Assembly: GCA_050010595.1 (NCBI GenBank)
Contig: JBEKKS010000006.1
Span: forward strand, 62,001 to 126,000
Reading direction: 5' to 3'
DNA from: Palsa-513 sp050010595
Lineage (GTDB): Bacteria; Actinomycetota; Thermoleophilia; Solirubrobacterales; Solirubrobacteraceae
DNA: 64,000 nt
The notes under the pieces were generated by a model. The model was not told the DNA's origin and ran no database searches. It worked only from the letters and a program-made list of their open reading frames with translations. The translations under genes were made by a program, and so were the position numbers. This document shows, piece after piece, positions 49,486 to 57,556 of this stretch. Every line of letters starts with the position of its first letter. The stretch's first letter is position 1.

Positions 49486-51633
49486 CTACTTGATGAAGAG
49501 CATCTCCGAGTACTTCGGTAGCGGCCAGAGGTCGTCGGCGACGATCCCTTCGAGCTTGTCGGACGCCGCCCGCGCGGCGCTCATCGCCGGGAGGACCGTG
49601 TCGCGCATGTAGGTGGCGTGTTCGATGCCCTCGGCGTCGGGATGGTCGGCGTTTGCCTTGTCTAGCTCTCCGATCGCGGTGATCAGGCTCTCGACTAGCG
49701 CCTCCGTCTCCGCGACGAGGCTCTCGACACCCGCTGCGCGCAGCTCCGCGAGGTGGCGCAACGCCGCCGGCAGAACGAGCGTGTGGGCGATCGCCGATGC
49801 AGTCTCGGCCTCGATGTTGACCTTCGTCGAGTACTGCTCGGTGAACACCTCATAGCGCGCTTCGAGCTCGCGCTTGGAGAGCACCCTGTGCTTCTTGAAC
49901 ACCGACACGGTCCCCGAATCAACGATCCAGGGCAGCGCCTCGACCGTCGAGCGCAGGTTTGCGAGACCGCGCTTCTCGGCCTCGGCGTGCCACTCCTCCG
50001 AGTAGCCATCGCCGTTGAAGACGACGCGGCTGTGCGCGCCATAGGACGCCTTTACGGTCGCGAGAATTGCGCGCTCGAGCGTCGCGCCGCCCTTCAGCTG
50101 GGCCTCGAGCTCGTCGGACAGGTGATCGATCGACTCTGCGACGATCGTGTTGAGCACCGTGTTCGGCCAGGCCGGCGACATGCTCGAGCCGAGCGCGCGG
50201 AACTCGAACTTGTTGCCGGTAAAGGCGAACGGACTCGTGCGGTTGCGGTCGCCCGAGTGCAGCGGCAGCGGCGGCAGCACCGGGGTGCCGAGACCGAGGA
50301 ACGAGCCGGGCTTCGACGGACTGGTCTTGCCTTCCGCGATCGCGCCGAAGATCCCCTCTAGTTCCTCGCCGAGGAAGATCGAGATGATCGCCGGCGGCGC
50401 CTCGTTTGCACCGAGCCGGAAGTCCTGGCCGGGGCTTGCGACTGACGCGCGCAGCAGTTGCTGGTAGTTGTCGACGGCCTCGATCACCGCCGCCGCGAAG
50501 AACAGGAACGAGAGGTTCTCGTTCGGCGTCGCGCCCGGCTCGAGCAGGTTCTCGCCCGTGTCGGTCCCCATCGACCAGTTGTTGTGCTTGCCCGAGCCGT
50601 TGACTCCGGCAAACGGCTTCTCGTGCAACAGGCAGACGAGCCCGTAGTTGCGCGCCGTGTTCTGCAGGACCTGCATCGTCAGCATCTGGTGGTCGCAGCC
50701 GATGTTCGTGCCCTCGAAGACGGGCGCCAGCTCGTACTGGTTGGGCGCGACCTCGTTGTGGCGCGTCTTGACCGGGACGCCAAGCTTCCCGAGTGTCAGC
50801 TCGCATTCGAGCATGTAGGCCAGGATCCGCTCGGGGATCGAGCCGAAATAGTGATCATCCAGCTCGTGGCCCTTGGGCGGCTTGGCTCCGTACAGCGTCC
50901 GTCCCGTGGTCACGAGGTCCGGCCGCTCGAAGTAGTACTGCTCGTCGATCAGGAAGTACTCCTGCTCAGGTCCAACGGTCGTGAAGACGCGCGATGCGGT
51001 CTCGTCGCCGAGCAGCCGCAGAGCGCGCAGCGCCGAAGTCGACAACGCGTCCATCGAGCGCAACAGCGGGATCTTGTGGTCGAGCGCCTCCCCCGTCCAA
51101 GATGCGAACGCGGTTGGGATGCAGAGCAGCGCACCGTTCGGGTTCTCGAGAATGAACGCGGGTGAGGTCGGATCCCAGGCGGTGTATCCGCGTGCCTCGA
51201 AGGTTGCGCGGATTCCCCCCGTCGGGAAGCTCGAGGCGTCTGGTTCGCCCTGGATCAGCTCCTTGCCGCTGAACTCCGCGATCGCAGAGCCGTCCCCGGC
51301 CGGGCCGTAGAACGAGTCGTGCTTCTCGGCGGTTAGGCCCGTCAACGGCTGGAACCAATGCGTGTAGTGAGTCGCCCCCTTCTCGAGTGCCCACTCCTTC
51401 ATCGCCTGGGCGACCATGTCGGCGAGTGAGGTGTCGAGCTCCTCACCGCGCGACAATGTGGCCCGCAGGCGGGCATAGACGTGCTTCGGCAGTCGCTTGC
51501 GCTGCTCGGAGAGGCTGAAGACGTTCGAGCCGAACGACTCGTTAATCAACTCGGTCAGGTTACGGGTGCCGAGTGCATCGCCGTTCGCGCTCCACTGCGC
51601 CGCTGAGACATTGTGAATGCGGGTCCTGGGCAT
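49486..51633 (-). CDS. glnN: Glutamine synthetase type III
   Basis: ATP-dependent ammonia assimilation by the large dodecameric GSIII form. From ATG 51633 the product is 715 aa, the right length. Diagnostic blocks: VGPEQEYFLID, KTRHNEVAPNQYELAPVFE, EKPFAGVNGSGKHNNWSMGTD and RNRTSPFAFTGNKFEFRALG. The start is fixed by AAGGAGG (51640-51646) seven bases upstream; the ORF extension to 51678 is unnecessary. Two overlapping micro-ORFs lie 131 bp upstream on the same strand. Type III enzymes are not adenylylated, so control must be by another route. Confidence 0.96.
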   Translation of the reverse strand: MPRTRIHNVSAAQWSANGDALGTRNLTELINESFGSNVFSLSEQRKRLPKHVYARLRATLSRGEELDTSLADMVAQAMKEWALEKGATHYTHWFQPLTGLTAEKHDSFYGPAGDGSAIAEFSGKELIQGEPDASSFPTGGIRATFEARGYTAWDPTSPAFILENPNGALLCIPTAFASWTGEALDHKIPLLRSMDALSTSALRALRLLGDETASRVFTTVGPEQEYFLIDEQYYFERPDLVTTGRTLYGAKPPKGHELDDHYFGSIPERILAYMLECELTLGKLGVPVKTRHNEVAPNQYELAPVFEGTNIGCDHQMLTMQVLQNTARNYGLVCLLHEKPFAGVNGSGKHNNWSMGTDTGENLLEPGATPNENLSFLFFAAAVIEAVDNYQQLLRASVASPGQDFRLGANEAPPAIISIFLGEELEGIFGAIAEGKTSPSKPGSFLGLGTPVLPPLPLHSGDRNRTSPFAFTGNKFEFRALGSSMSPAWPNTVLNTIVAESIDHLSDELEAQLKGGATLERAILATVKASYGAHSRVVFNGDGYSEEWHAEAEKRGLANLRSTVEALPWIVDSGTVSVFKKHRVLSKRELEARYEVFTEQYSTKVNIEAETASAIAHTLVLPAALRHLAELRAAGVESLVAETEALVESLITAIGELDKANADHPDAEGIEHATYMRDTVLPAMSAARAASDKLEGIVADDLWPLPKYSEMLFIK

Positions 51634-51763
51634 GGTTCGCCTCCTTGTGGCGCGGGTTAGTTTGGTGACGCGCCGCATCGCGCGTCGAGGTCGCGGCGCA
51701 CGCGCGCTGCGCGACGCAACTGGGTATCGACGGACGCGATCAGCCGTCGTAGTAGAGCCGGAA

Positions 51764-51823
51764 CTACCAAGGATGCGGCAGCAGGTCCGCCTGCTTGGCC
51801 TCGGCGTGCTTGTAGCTGGTCAT
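51764..51823 (-). CDS. 19-aa micro-ORF coupled to the 42-aa ORF
   Basis: MTSYKHAEAKQADLLPHPW, ATG 51823 to TAG 51764. Its ATG overlaps the TGA of the 42-aa ORF (ATGA). Sixteen of its eighteen non-start sense codons end in G or C, like real genes here. No family known. It may be a tiny protein, a leader peptide for glnN, or a by-product. Confidence 0.45.
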   Translation of the reverse strand: MTSYKHAEAKQADLLPHPW

Positions 51824-51948
51824 TGGTCGAGCAGGTCCTGAGTGAGGACGTCTCCGTTCAGCACGGTTGGCGCCTCCTTCTCGATCGCGAGCGACCTGCC
51901 GCCCTCAACGAGGTCGCGGATCGCTTGCAGCTGCTCTAGTACTGGCAT
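51820..51948 (-). CDS. 42-aa micro-ORF upstream of glnN
   Basis: ATG 51948 to TGA 51820, with AGGAGA (51952-51957) just before the ATG. The peptide (MPVLEQLQAIRDLVEGGRSL...) is acidic and mostly helical by appearance, ending LTQDLLDQ, with four Gln residues. Codon use matches the genome. It is on the same strand as glnN and lies between it and the mIHF-like gene. I do not recognise a family. Possible roles are a small GS-binding regulator or a leader ORF. Confidence 0.55.
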   Translation of the reverse strand: MPVLEQLQAIRDLVEGGRSLAIEKEAPTVLNGDVLTQDLLDQ

Positions 51949-52084
51949 GCTTCTCCTGCGTCGGGCGGGGACCAGGGCAGGCGTGTGCCGGCCCCAGGCG
52001 AGGCGCGCAGCCTACCGCGCTCGTCCCAGAGCGGCGTTGTACATCTGGCCAACCGTGGCCCGGCGCGTTTGGCCACCGTGGACA

Positions 52085-52114
52085 GTCGGCCGCGCGGGCG
52101 CTGGCGCGGCCGAC
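52085..52114. terminator. Hairpin after the mIHF-like gene
   Basis: GTCGGCCGCGC (52085-52095) and GCGCGGCCGAC (52104-52114), perfect 11-bp stem, eight-base loop. It lies 33 bases past the stop of the minus-strand gene. No T tract on either side. Confidence 0.55.
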
Positions 52115-52147
52115 CTGCGTTGAATCGCTGAGCGCCCGGACGGTCGG

Positions 52148-52567
52148 TCAGGCGGCGGTCTGCGCCGCCACGAGCCGGGAGGTCCGGGGCGCGTACGCGC
52201 TGAGCATGCTCGCGAGCGTCGAGAGTTGGCGCTCGGTCATCGAGCCGATCGTCTTGCTCTCGGTCATCGGGATCGCGGCCAGGAAGCGACGGGCGCGCGT
52301 GTGTCCCCAGCGTCGTTGGCTCGTCAGCAGCTCGGCGATCTCCATCGTCTCGATCTCCTGGGCGCCGGAGACCAGTACCTCGACGACCGTGAGCTCGCCC
52401 GTGGCGATGCGGCGCTTGATCTCCGCTCTCGCGAGTCGGATCTGGTTCGCGCGCTGAAGCGCGCGCAGGTGCTGCGGCGCTGGCACGTCCGCTTCTTGCG
52501 CGCTGCACGCCGGTGTCACGGAACCCGTTGACGGCTGCGGCCCACGAATAATTGTTGCTGCGTTCAT
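52148..52567 (-). CDS. Integration host factor-like protein (mIHF family)
   Basis: A 139-aa protein whose central part matches the actinobacterial IHF (mIHF) plan: RALQRANQIRLARAEIKRRIATGELTVVEVL, METMEIAELL-like helix, then a helix-two-turn-helix region (RWGHTRARRFLAAIP) and SMTERQLSTLASML. In mycobacteria and streptomycetes mIHF is an essential nucleoid protein that bends DNA. This copy has a longer N terminus and a degenerate GxGKxxA loop, so it is probably a paralogue with a special role. Start ATG 52567 follows GGGAG. Family call is by eye. Confidence 0.72.
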   Translation of the reverse strand: MNAATIIRGPQPSTGSVTPACSAQEADVPAPQHLRALQRANQIRLARAEIKRRIATGELTVVEVLVSGAQEIETMEIAELLTSQRRWGHTRARRFLAAIPMTESKTIGSMTERQLSTLASMLSAYAPRTSRLVAAQTAA

Positions 52568-52863
52568 CTCGACTCCCCGGCCCCGTGTGCGGGGTACCTC
52601 TGCATGGTGGACAAATGGACACTGCGTGCGGGCGCACACCGACGCGAGCGGTTACTGGCAGACCACGCCAGACCTCTCGTCTCGGCAGGAGCGCAACTCT
52701 GAAACTTCCCTAATGCGGCCCCCGCAAGCGCTCGACAGAAGCTACGCCAGGCGCCCGCCGGCGAGCAAGTCCCAGGCGAAAATGCCGTTCGCTCCGAGCG
52801 ACATTTTCTTGCACCGCCCAGGTGTGCTCTGGACCTTGTGCACGCCCGTACAAGTGGGTGCCG
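52568..52863. other. 296-bp intergenic region between mIHF-like and spt-like genes
   Basis: No supported gene. It contains the promoter region of the minus-strand mIHF-like gene, a direct repeat TGTCCA-TT-TGTCCA (minus strand, around 52610-52623) and the terminator of the spt-like gene at 52778-52808. Confidence 0.5.
52778..52808 (-). terminator. Terminator of the serine-palmitoyltransferase-like gene
   Basis: GAAAATG (52778-52784) pairs with CATTTTC (52802-52808), with an inner stem TCGCT/AGCGA. Read on the minus strand it ends GCATTTTCG. It is symmetric enough to work in both directions. Confidence 0.6.
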
Positions 52864-54132
52864 CTAACCCGGCAGTGGTCCGTGCTCCGCCTCGAACTCG
52901 CGCTTGACCGTCGCGAACACCTCGAGCGCGCGATCGAGGACCTCGGCGTCGTGTGTTGCCATGACGCTCGTGCGCAGCAGCGCCCCGTCGATCGGAACCG
53001 CAGGATGGAGCGCGACGTTCGTGAAGATGCCCGCGTCATAGAGCGCCCGCCAAAGCAGCACGCACTTCCAGTCCTCGCCCACCACCACCGGGACGATCGG
53101 GGTCGTGATGAGCTCCTGGTCGCCTCCGGGTCCGGTGATCGGTGCAGGCTCGACCACGGCGAAGCCAAGTTCGTGTAGACCCTGGTGCAGTCGGCGCCCG
53201 TTCGCGAGGACCCGAGCCATCAGCTCACGACCCTCGTCCGAGCGAATGATGCGCAGCGCGGCGAGTGCTGCGCCGGCGGCCGCTGGCACGCCCGAGGCGG
53301 TGAAGACGAACGCCCGCGCCTCTAGCCGCAGGAACTCGACGACATCGGCGTCGGCCGCGATGAAGCCGCCGCAAGACGCCAGCGACTTCGAGAACGTCCC
53401 CATCCGCACATCGACGCGGTCCTCGACGGCGAGCAGTTCGCTCGAGCCGGCGCCGCGCTCACCAAGCACCCCGACAGCGTGTGCTTCGTCAACCATCAGG
53501 CGCGCGCCGTACTGCTCACACAGCGCTGTGATCTCCTTCAGCGGTGCGATGTCGCCTTCCATCGAGAAGACCCCGTCGACGACGACAAGCACGCCGCCTC
53601 CGTCCGCCGCCGCCTTGCGCAGCGCTTGTTCGAGCTTGTCCGGTCGGTTGTGATTGAAGACGCGGAGCTTCGCGCGCGACTGGATCGCGCCGTCGAGCAG
53701 CGACGCGTGGTCGCCCTTGTCGACGATGACCGTCTCGCCCGGGCCGAGCAGCGTCCCGATCGCCGCGAGGTTGGCCTGGTGGCCGGTCGTGAAGACGATC
53801 GCTGCCTCGGTCCCCATCCATTCGGCTAGCTCGTGTTCGAGCTCGAGGTGCAGGGCGGTCGTACCGTTGAGGAAGCGGGAGCCTGTCAGGCCGGTGCCGT
53901 AGCGCTCGAGTGCCTCACGCGCCCCTTCGATGACGCGTGGGTCACCGGTGAGGCCGAGATAGTTGTTCGAGCCGAGCATGATCCGCGCCATGCCCTCCAT
54001 CTCGACGACTGGACGCGCCGGTCCCTGTACCTCGCGGAAGAACGGCAGCACGCCGGCCTCGCGCGCGAGCTTCGCCTGCGCTACGCGCTCGCTCTCGCGG
54101 ACCTTTGCGAACACGTCAGTTGTAATGGCCAT
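52864..54132 (-). CDS. spt: Serine palmitoyltransferase-like alpha-oxoamine synthase
   Basis: A 422-aa PLP enzyme of the family that includes BioF, KBL, ALAS and SPT. The PLP Lys is K249 in VRMGTFSKSLASCGGF; DEAHAVG (215-221) holds the PLP ring contacts. Features pointing to SPT: GTGLTGSRFLNGT (where KBL has a different Arg-Phe-x-x-Gly-Thr block), GTFSKS in place of GTLGKA, and the ending LWRALYDAGIFTNVALHPAVPIDGALLRTSVMATH, close to bacterial SPT. It would condense serine (or another amino acid) with a fatty acyl-CoA to a 3-keto long-chain base. A true bioF is present elsewhere in the window. Starts 14 bp from the divergent acyltransferase gene. Confidence 0.8.
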   Translation of the reverse strand: MAITTDVFAKVRESERVAQAKLAREAGVLPFFREVQGPARPVVEMEGMARIMLGSNNYLGLTGDPRVIEGAREALERYGTGLTGSRFLNGTTALHLELEHELAEWMGTEAAIVFTTGHQANLAAIGTLLGPGETVIVDKGDHASLLDGAIQSRAKLRVFNHNRPDKLEQALRKAAADGGGVLVVVDGVFSMEGDIAPLKEITALCEQYGARLMVDEAHAVGVLGERGAGSSELLAVEDRVDVRMGTFSKSLASCGGFIAADADVVEFLRLEARAFVFTASGVPAAAGAALAALRIIRSDEGRELMARVLANGRRLHQGLHELGFAVVEPAPITGPGGDQELITTPIVPVVVGEDWKCVLLWRALYDAGIFTNVALHPAVPIDGALLRTSVMATHDAEVLDRALEVFATVKREFEAEHGPLPG

Positions 54133-54137
54133 ATAGG
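54132..54137 (+). promoter_or_regulatory. -10 box of the GNAT-like gene
   Basis: TATAGG nine bases before ATG 54147. The two divergent start codons are 14 bp apart, so each promoter must lie partly inside the other gene. Confidence 0.4.
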
Positions 54138-54146
54138 GTGGGCTCG

Positions 54147-55274
54147 ATGAGTTTGGAGATCCGGCCGGTCGCGGGAAAGCGCGACCTCAGGCGTTTCATC
54201 CGCCTGCCCTCTGAGGTCTATCGTAACGAGCCGCGCTGGATCGCCCCGCTTCTGTTCGACGTGCGCAACCGGCTCGATCGGAAGCGCAACCCGTTCTTCG
54301 AGCACGCCGAGGCGCAGTACTTCATCGCCTGGCGGGATGGGCGGCCGGTCGGGCGCGTGAGCGCCCACATCGACCATCGCTTCAACGAGTTCCAGCGCAA
54401 CGAGTGGGGGCTGTTCGGGTTCTTCGAGTGCGAGAACCGGCAGGAGACCGCGCACGCGCTGCTGGCCGCGGCAGAGGAATGGCTGCGCGGGCGCGGGCGC
54501 GACCGGATGGTCGGCCCGATGGATTTCACGACCAATGACGAGTGCGGTCTGCTGATCGACGGCTATGACCGGCCGCCGATGATCCTCTCGGCCTGGCATC
54601 ACCCCTATTACCGCGAGCTGCTCGAGAACGAGGGACTCGTCAAGGCGATGGACCTGTTGATGTGGAGCCTGCACATCTCCGGACGCGAGCGCGTGCACCC
54701 GACGATCTGGGCCACCGCCGAGAAGTCGGAGTCCGAGCACGGCATCGTCTGCCGGCCGATGCGCAAGAGCCAGATGGACGCGGAGGTCAACCGCTTCCTC
54801 GAGGTGTACAACGCCGCCTGGGAGCGTAACTGGGCCGCCGTTCCCCTGACCGATGCGGAGGTTCGCCACTACGCCAAGGAGCTCAAGCCGGTGCTCGACG
54901 AGAACTGGGCCTTCATCGCCGAGCGCAAGGACACCGGTGAGGTTGTCGGCGCGGCACTGACCCTCCCCGACTACAACCAGGTGCTGCGCCACTTGAATGG
55001 GCGCCTACTTCCATTCGGCTGGATCAAGGCGCTCTACTGGCGCCGGAAGATCGACGCCGTCCGCGTTTTTGCGCTTGGCGTGAAGCCGTCCTACCAGCAC
55101 ACCGGCGTCGCGGCGCGCTTCTACCAGCTGCACTTCGAGGCTGCCGAGCACACGCGGCAAAAAGGGGGGGAGATGGGCTGGATCCTCGAGACCAACCGGC
55201 CGATGAACCGTGCGATGCAGGGCATGGGCGGCGAGGTCGTCCGCCGCTACCGCGTCTACGAGAAGACCTTGTAA
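54147..55274 (+). CDS. GNAT-fold N-acyltransferase-like protein, candidate bacterial ceramide synthase
   Basis: A 375-aa protein of a widespread family annotated only as GNAT N-acetyltransferase. It opens EIRPVAGKRDLRRFIRLPSEVYRNEPRWIAPL and has FFEHAEAQYFIAWRDGRPVGRVSAHID, GLFGFFECENRQETAHALL, GPMDFTTNDECGLLIDGYDRPP and the C-terminal ALGVKPSYQHTGVAARFYQ (acyl-CoA binding type loop). Large GNAT-like proteins next to spt act as ceramide synthases in sphingolipid-making bacteria; here that role is inferred from the divergent spt-like neighbour. A general acetyltransferase remains possible. Confidence 0.72.
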   Translation: MSLEIRPVAGKRDLRRFIRLPSEVYRNEPRWIAPLLFDVRNRLDRKRNPFFEHAEAQYFIAWRDGRPVGRVSAHIDHRFNEFQRNEWGLFGFFECENRQETAHALLAAAEEWLRGRGRDRMVGPMDFTTNDECGLLIDGYDRPPMILSAWHHPYYRELLENEGLVKAMDLLMWSLHISGRERVHPTIWATAEKSESEHGIVCRPMRKSQMDAEVNRFLEVYNAAWERNWAAVPLTDAEVRHYAKELKPVLDENWAFIAERKDTGEVVGAALTLPDYNQVLRHLNGRLLPFGWIKALYWRRKIDAVRVFALGVKPSYQHTGVAARFYQLHFEAAEHTRQKGGEMGWILETNRPMNRAMQGMGGEVVRRYRVYEKTL

Positions 55275-55290
55275 GCAGTTCTCGCGGCTC

Positions 55291-55296
55291 TAAGAT
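55291..55296 (+). promoter_or_regulatory. -10 box deciding the start of the 103-aa membrane protein
   Basis: TAAGAT ends seven bases before ATG 55304 and overlaps the alternative ATG at 55295, so 55304 is the likelier start. Confidence 0.45.
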
Positions 55297-55303
55297 GCTC
55301 GGG

Positions 55304-55615
55304 ATGAGCGACGACGACCAGGTCGAGGAGCTCGATCTGCACGACGCCGTGCCGGCCGAGGAGCTGGCGGTGGTCGAGAGCGTACGCGTCCTCGAGCCGG
55401 TCCGTAGCGGGCCACCCGCGCTCGTGCAGGCCGCAGCCGTTGCAGCGACCGGGTTCGTCGCCGGCGCGGCGACCGTCGCGGTGCTCGCTCGACGCCGGAC
55501 GGGCCAGCCGCTGCTCGCGCCGCGACGCTCGGTGAGCCTTCCGCCCGCCGGCGATACGCAAATGTTCCTCGTCGCGGTTCGCACGCTGCGTCGGCCGCAG
55601 GGGCTGGCGCCGTAA
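55304..55615 (+). CDS. 103-aa predicted single-pass membrane protein, unknown
   Basis: Acidic N terminus (MSDDDQVEELDLHDAVPAEE), one hydrophobic helix in the middle (ALVQAAAVAATGFVAGAATVA) and a basic, Pro-rich C terminus. I do not recognise a family. Codon use is normal. It lies 28 bases before the second alkA-like gene on the same strand. Confidence 0.65.
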   Translation: MSDDDQVEELDLHDAVPAEELAVVESVRVLEPVRSGPPALVQAAAVAATGFVAGAATVAVLARRRTGQPLLAPRRSVSLPPAGDTQMFLVAVRTLRRPQGLAP

Positions 55616-55631
55616 CGTCGAGCGCGCCGGC

Positions 55632-55637
55632 GACAAT
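55632..55637 (+). promoter_or_regulatory. -10 box of the second alkA-like gene
   Basis: GACAAT six bases before the GTG at 55644, in line with a leaderless start. Confidence 0.35.
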
Positions 55638-55643
55638 GCCGCG

Positions 55644-56543
55644 GTGGACACGCCGGTTGAGCTGAGGGTCGAGCTGGTGCCGCGCTCGCCGCTGCTGCTG
55701 CCCGGCGCCGGCGCGGATGGGGTGCTGCGGCGCCGCGGCAGCGTTCTCGAGCGGCTTCTGCACATCGGCGGGCAGCCGGTCCTGGTGCGCGCCGCCTACA
55801 GCGCCGGGCGCAGCCGCGTGCTGCTCGGTGCCTGGGGACCCTCACGTGAGCGCTGCACGATCGCGCTCGCGCGGATGCGCTTCGCGTTCGGCGTCGATGA
55901 CGACCTCGGCGAGTTCTCTCGCCGCTTCCAGTGGGACCCGCTGATCGGACGCGCGATTCGCGCCGTCCCCGGTCTGCGTCCGGCACGCCGACCCGAGCCT
56001 TTCGAGGCGCTTGCCTGGGCGATCTGCGAGCAGCTGATCGAGTTCAGCCGTGCTGTGGCGATCGAGCGGCGAATCGTTGCGCGACTCGGACCTCGCACAC
56101 CGGGAACCCAGCTTCGCGACCTTCCGAGCGCGGCGACGCTCGCATCAACCGCGCCGGCGCTGCTCGAGTCCTTCGACCTCGCCGCGCGCCGCGCGCTCGC
56201 GTTGCGGGCCGCGGCACGCGAGGTGGCTGCTGGGCGGATCGATCTGGACTGCGCAGAGCACGAGCGGGGCTGGCGCCGGCTGCGCGCGATTCCCGAGATT
56301 GGCGCCTGGACCGTCGAGTCGCTCGCGCTGAATGGGCAGGGACGCCACGACCAGGTGCCGGCCGGCGACCTTGGCTTGCGCAAGCTCGTCGGCCGGCTGC
56401 TCAGCGGCGATCCCCGCCAGCGCGCGCCGGAGGCCGATGTGCGCGAGTTCTTCGCTCCCTACGCGCCGTGGAGCGGACTGGCGGCCACCTTCGCGCTGCG
56501 TGGCGCCGTCACTCGCCCTGTCCCGGCAGGAACTCGTCCGTGA
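55644..56543 (+). CDS. DNA-3-methyladenine glycosylase (AlkA-like), second copy
   Basis: A 299-aa enzyme with the extra N-terminal domain that the 38665-39303 copy lacks. The HhH is RLRAIPEIGAWTVESLAL, and the catalytic Asp sits in QVPAGDLGLRKLVGRLL. EPFEALAWAICEQLIEF is the first helix of the glycosylase core. Excises alkylated purines for base-excision repair. GTG start. The last 35 bases overlap the convergent lipoprotein gene. Confidence 0.9.
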   Translation: MDTPVELRVELVPRSPLLLPGAGADGVLRRRGSVLERLLHIGGQPVLVRAAYSAGRSRVLLGAWGPSRERCTIALARMRFAFGVDDDLGEFSRRFQWDPLIGRAIRAVPGLRPARRPEPFEALAWAICEQLIEFSRAVAIERRIVARLGPRTPGTQLRDLPSAATLASTAPALLESFDLAARRALALRAAAREVAAGRIDLDCAEHERGWRRLRAIPEIGAWTVESLALNGQGRHDQVPAGDLGLRKLVGRLLSGDPRQRAPEADVREFFAPYAPWSGLAATFALRGAVTRPVPAGTRP

Positions 56544-57537
56544 TCGTGTCGCCGGCGAGGCTCGCGTTTGCGATCAGACCGTGGGTCTGCATCCACGAGC
56601 CGAACGATTGCCACGCGAATGGGCTCTGGTAGCCGAATGGCCGGCCGGCCGCTGCGGGTTGCGCCACGCTCTGGGTCGCGCTGAGTGCTGCCAGCTCGAA
56701 GCGCATGCTCAATCGCGGATTGATCCGCACGAGCAGTCGCGCCACCGCCTGCGGGTCGCTCGCGGTTGCCTGCTCGCCGCGCGTCAGCGACTGCAAGAAC
56801 GCCCGCAGCACAGCCCCGTCGTAGCGCGCTTCGCCGACGCGAACGACGATCGCCAGGTCGGTGAAAGTCGGGACACCGGCGGCCTCGATCCGGATAACGC
56901 TCGGATGACGATGCGCGAGCCCCAGAGCCACAGTGTCGTAGTTCCAGCGTCCGATGGCGGCGTATGCCTTGTGGGCCGTCAACGCCCCCGTGCCGGCGTC
57001 GATCGTGCGCGTCTGTGTCGCCGCCACGCCGCCGCTCCCGAGGTAGCTCTCGAGCTCGGCGGTCTCGAGCGAAGTGCCGTCGACCGCGACGGTCCGGCCC
57101 GCGAGCGCGGCCGGCGAGCCGATCGGGTGCAGCGAGATGATCGCCTCGAGCGGTCCACTTTCGAGTGCCCCGACCGCAACCACCGGCATGCCGCTTGCCC
57201 GCGCAGCGATTACCGACGGCTCCGAGACGATCGCTATCTGTGTGTGTCCGTCCGCCAGTTCGGTGAGCGCCGTCTGATCCGACGCCGCCGAGGAGACTGT
57301 GACGTGCAACGCGCCGAGCGCGAAATCTCCGTTGGCGAGCGCCTCGTAGATCGGCGCGAAGAGCGCGCTCGGCGGCCCGTCGAGCGTGATCGCGAGCGGC
57401 CGTGGCGGCCCCGGGGTCGTCTTCGTGTGCACGACCCCGCACCCCGCGCATGCGAGGCTCGCCGCCGCCGCGGCCAGCAGCGGCCTCGCGGCGCGATGTG
57501 CCGCGCGTCCTGCCCTGCCGAGATACGCCTTGAGCAT
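56509..57537 (-). CDS. Substrate-binding lipoprotein, NMT1/THI5-SsuA type (orphan)
   Basis: A 342-aa ABC-type binding protein. The lipobox is LACAGC after a hydrophobic signal (LLAAAAASLACAGC), so it is anchored outside the membrane. ITLDGPPSALFAPIYEALANGDF is the start of an NMT1/THI5-like domain, which binds pyrimidine precursors, sulfonates, nitrate or similar small molecules. No ABC ATPase or permease gene is adjacent. The start at 57537 is supported by a -10-like TACGAT eight bases upstream and by the signal peptide. Confidence 0.88.
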   Translation of the reverse strand: MLKAYLGRAGRAAHRAARPLLAAAAASLACAGCGVVHTKTTPGPPRPLAITLDGPPSALFAPIYEALANGDFALGALHVTVSSAASDQTALTELADGHTQIAIVSEPSVIAARASGMPVVAVGALESGPLEAIISLHPIGSPAALAGRTVAVDGTSLETAELESYLGSGGVAATQTRTIDAGTGALTAHKAYAAIGRWNYDTVALGLAHRHPSVIRIEAAGVPTFTDLAIVVRVGEARYDGAVLRAFLQSLTRGEQATASDPQAVARLLVRINPRLSMRFELAALSATQSVAQPAAAGRPFGYQSPFAWQSFGSWMQTHGLIANASLAGDTITDEFLPGQGE

Positions 57538-57545
57538 CGGCGGCG

Positions 57546-57551
57546 ATCGTA
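57546..57551 (-). promoter_or_regulatory. -10 box of the substrate-binding lipoprotein gene
   Basis: TACGAT on the minus strand, eight bases before the ATG at 57537. Confidence 0.4.
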
Positions 57552-57556
57552 GAGGA

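Noticed and set aside
52587..52907. 106-aa plus-strand ORF between the mIHF-like and spt-like genes
   Set aside because: Crosses the bidirectional terminator hairpin, lacks a ribosome site and has no recognisable domain.
52864..54132. Annotation as a second bioF or as kbl (glycine C-acetyltransferase)
   Set aside because: A genuine bioF lies in the bio operon; this protein has GTFSKS and GSRFLNGT, which fit serine palmitoyltransferase better, and no threonine dehydrogenase gene adjoins it.
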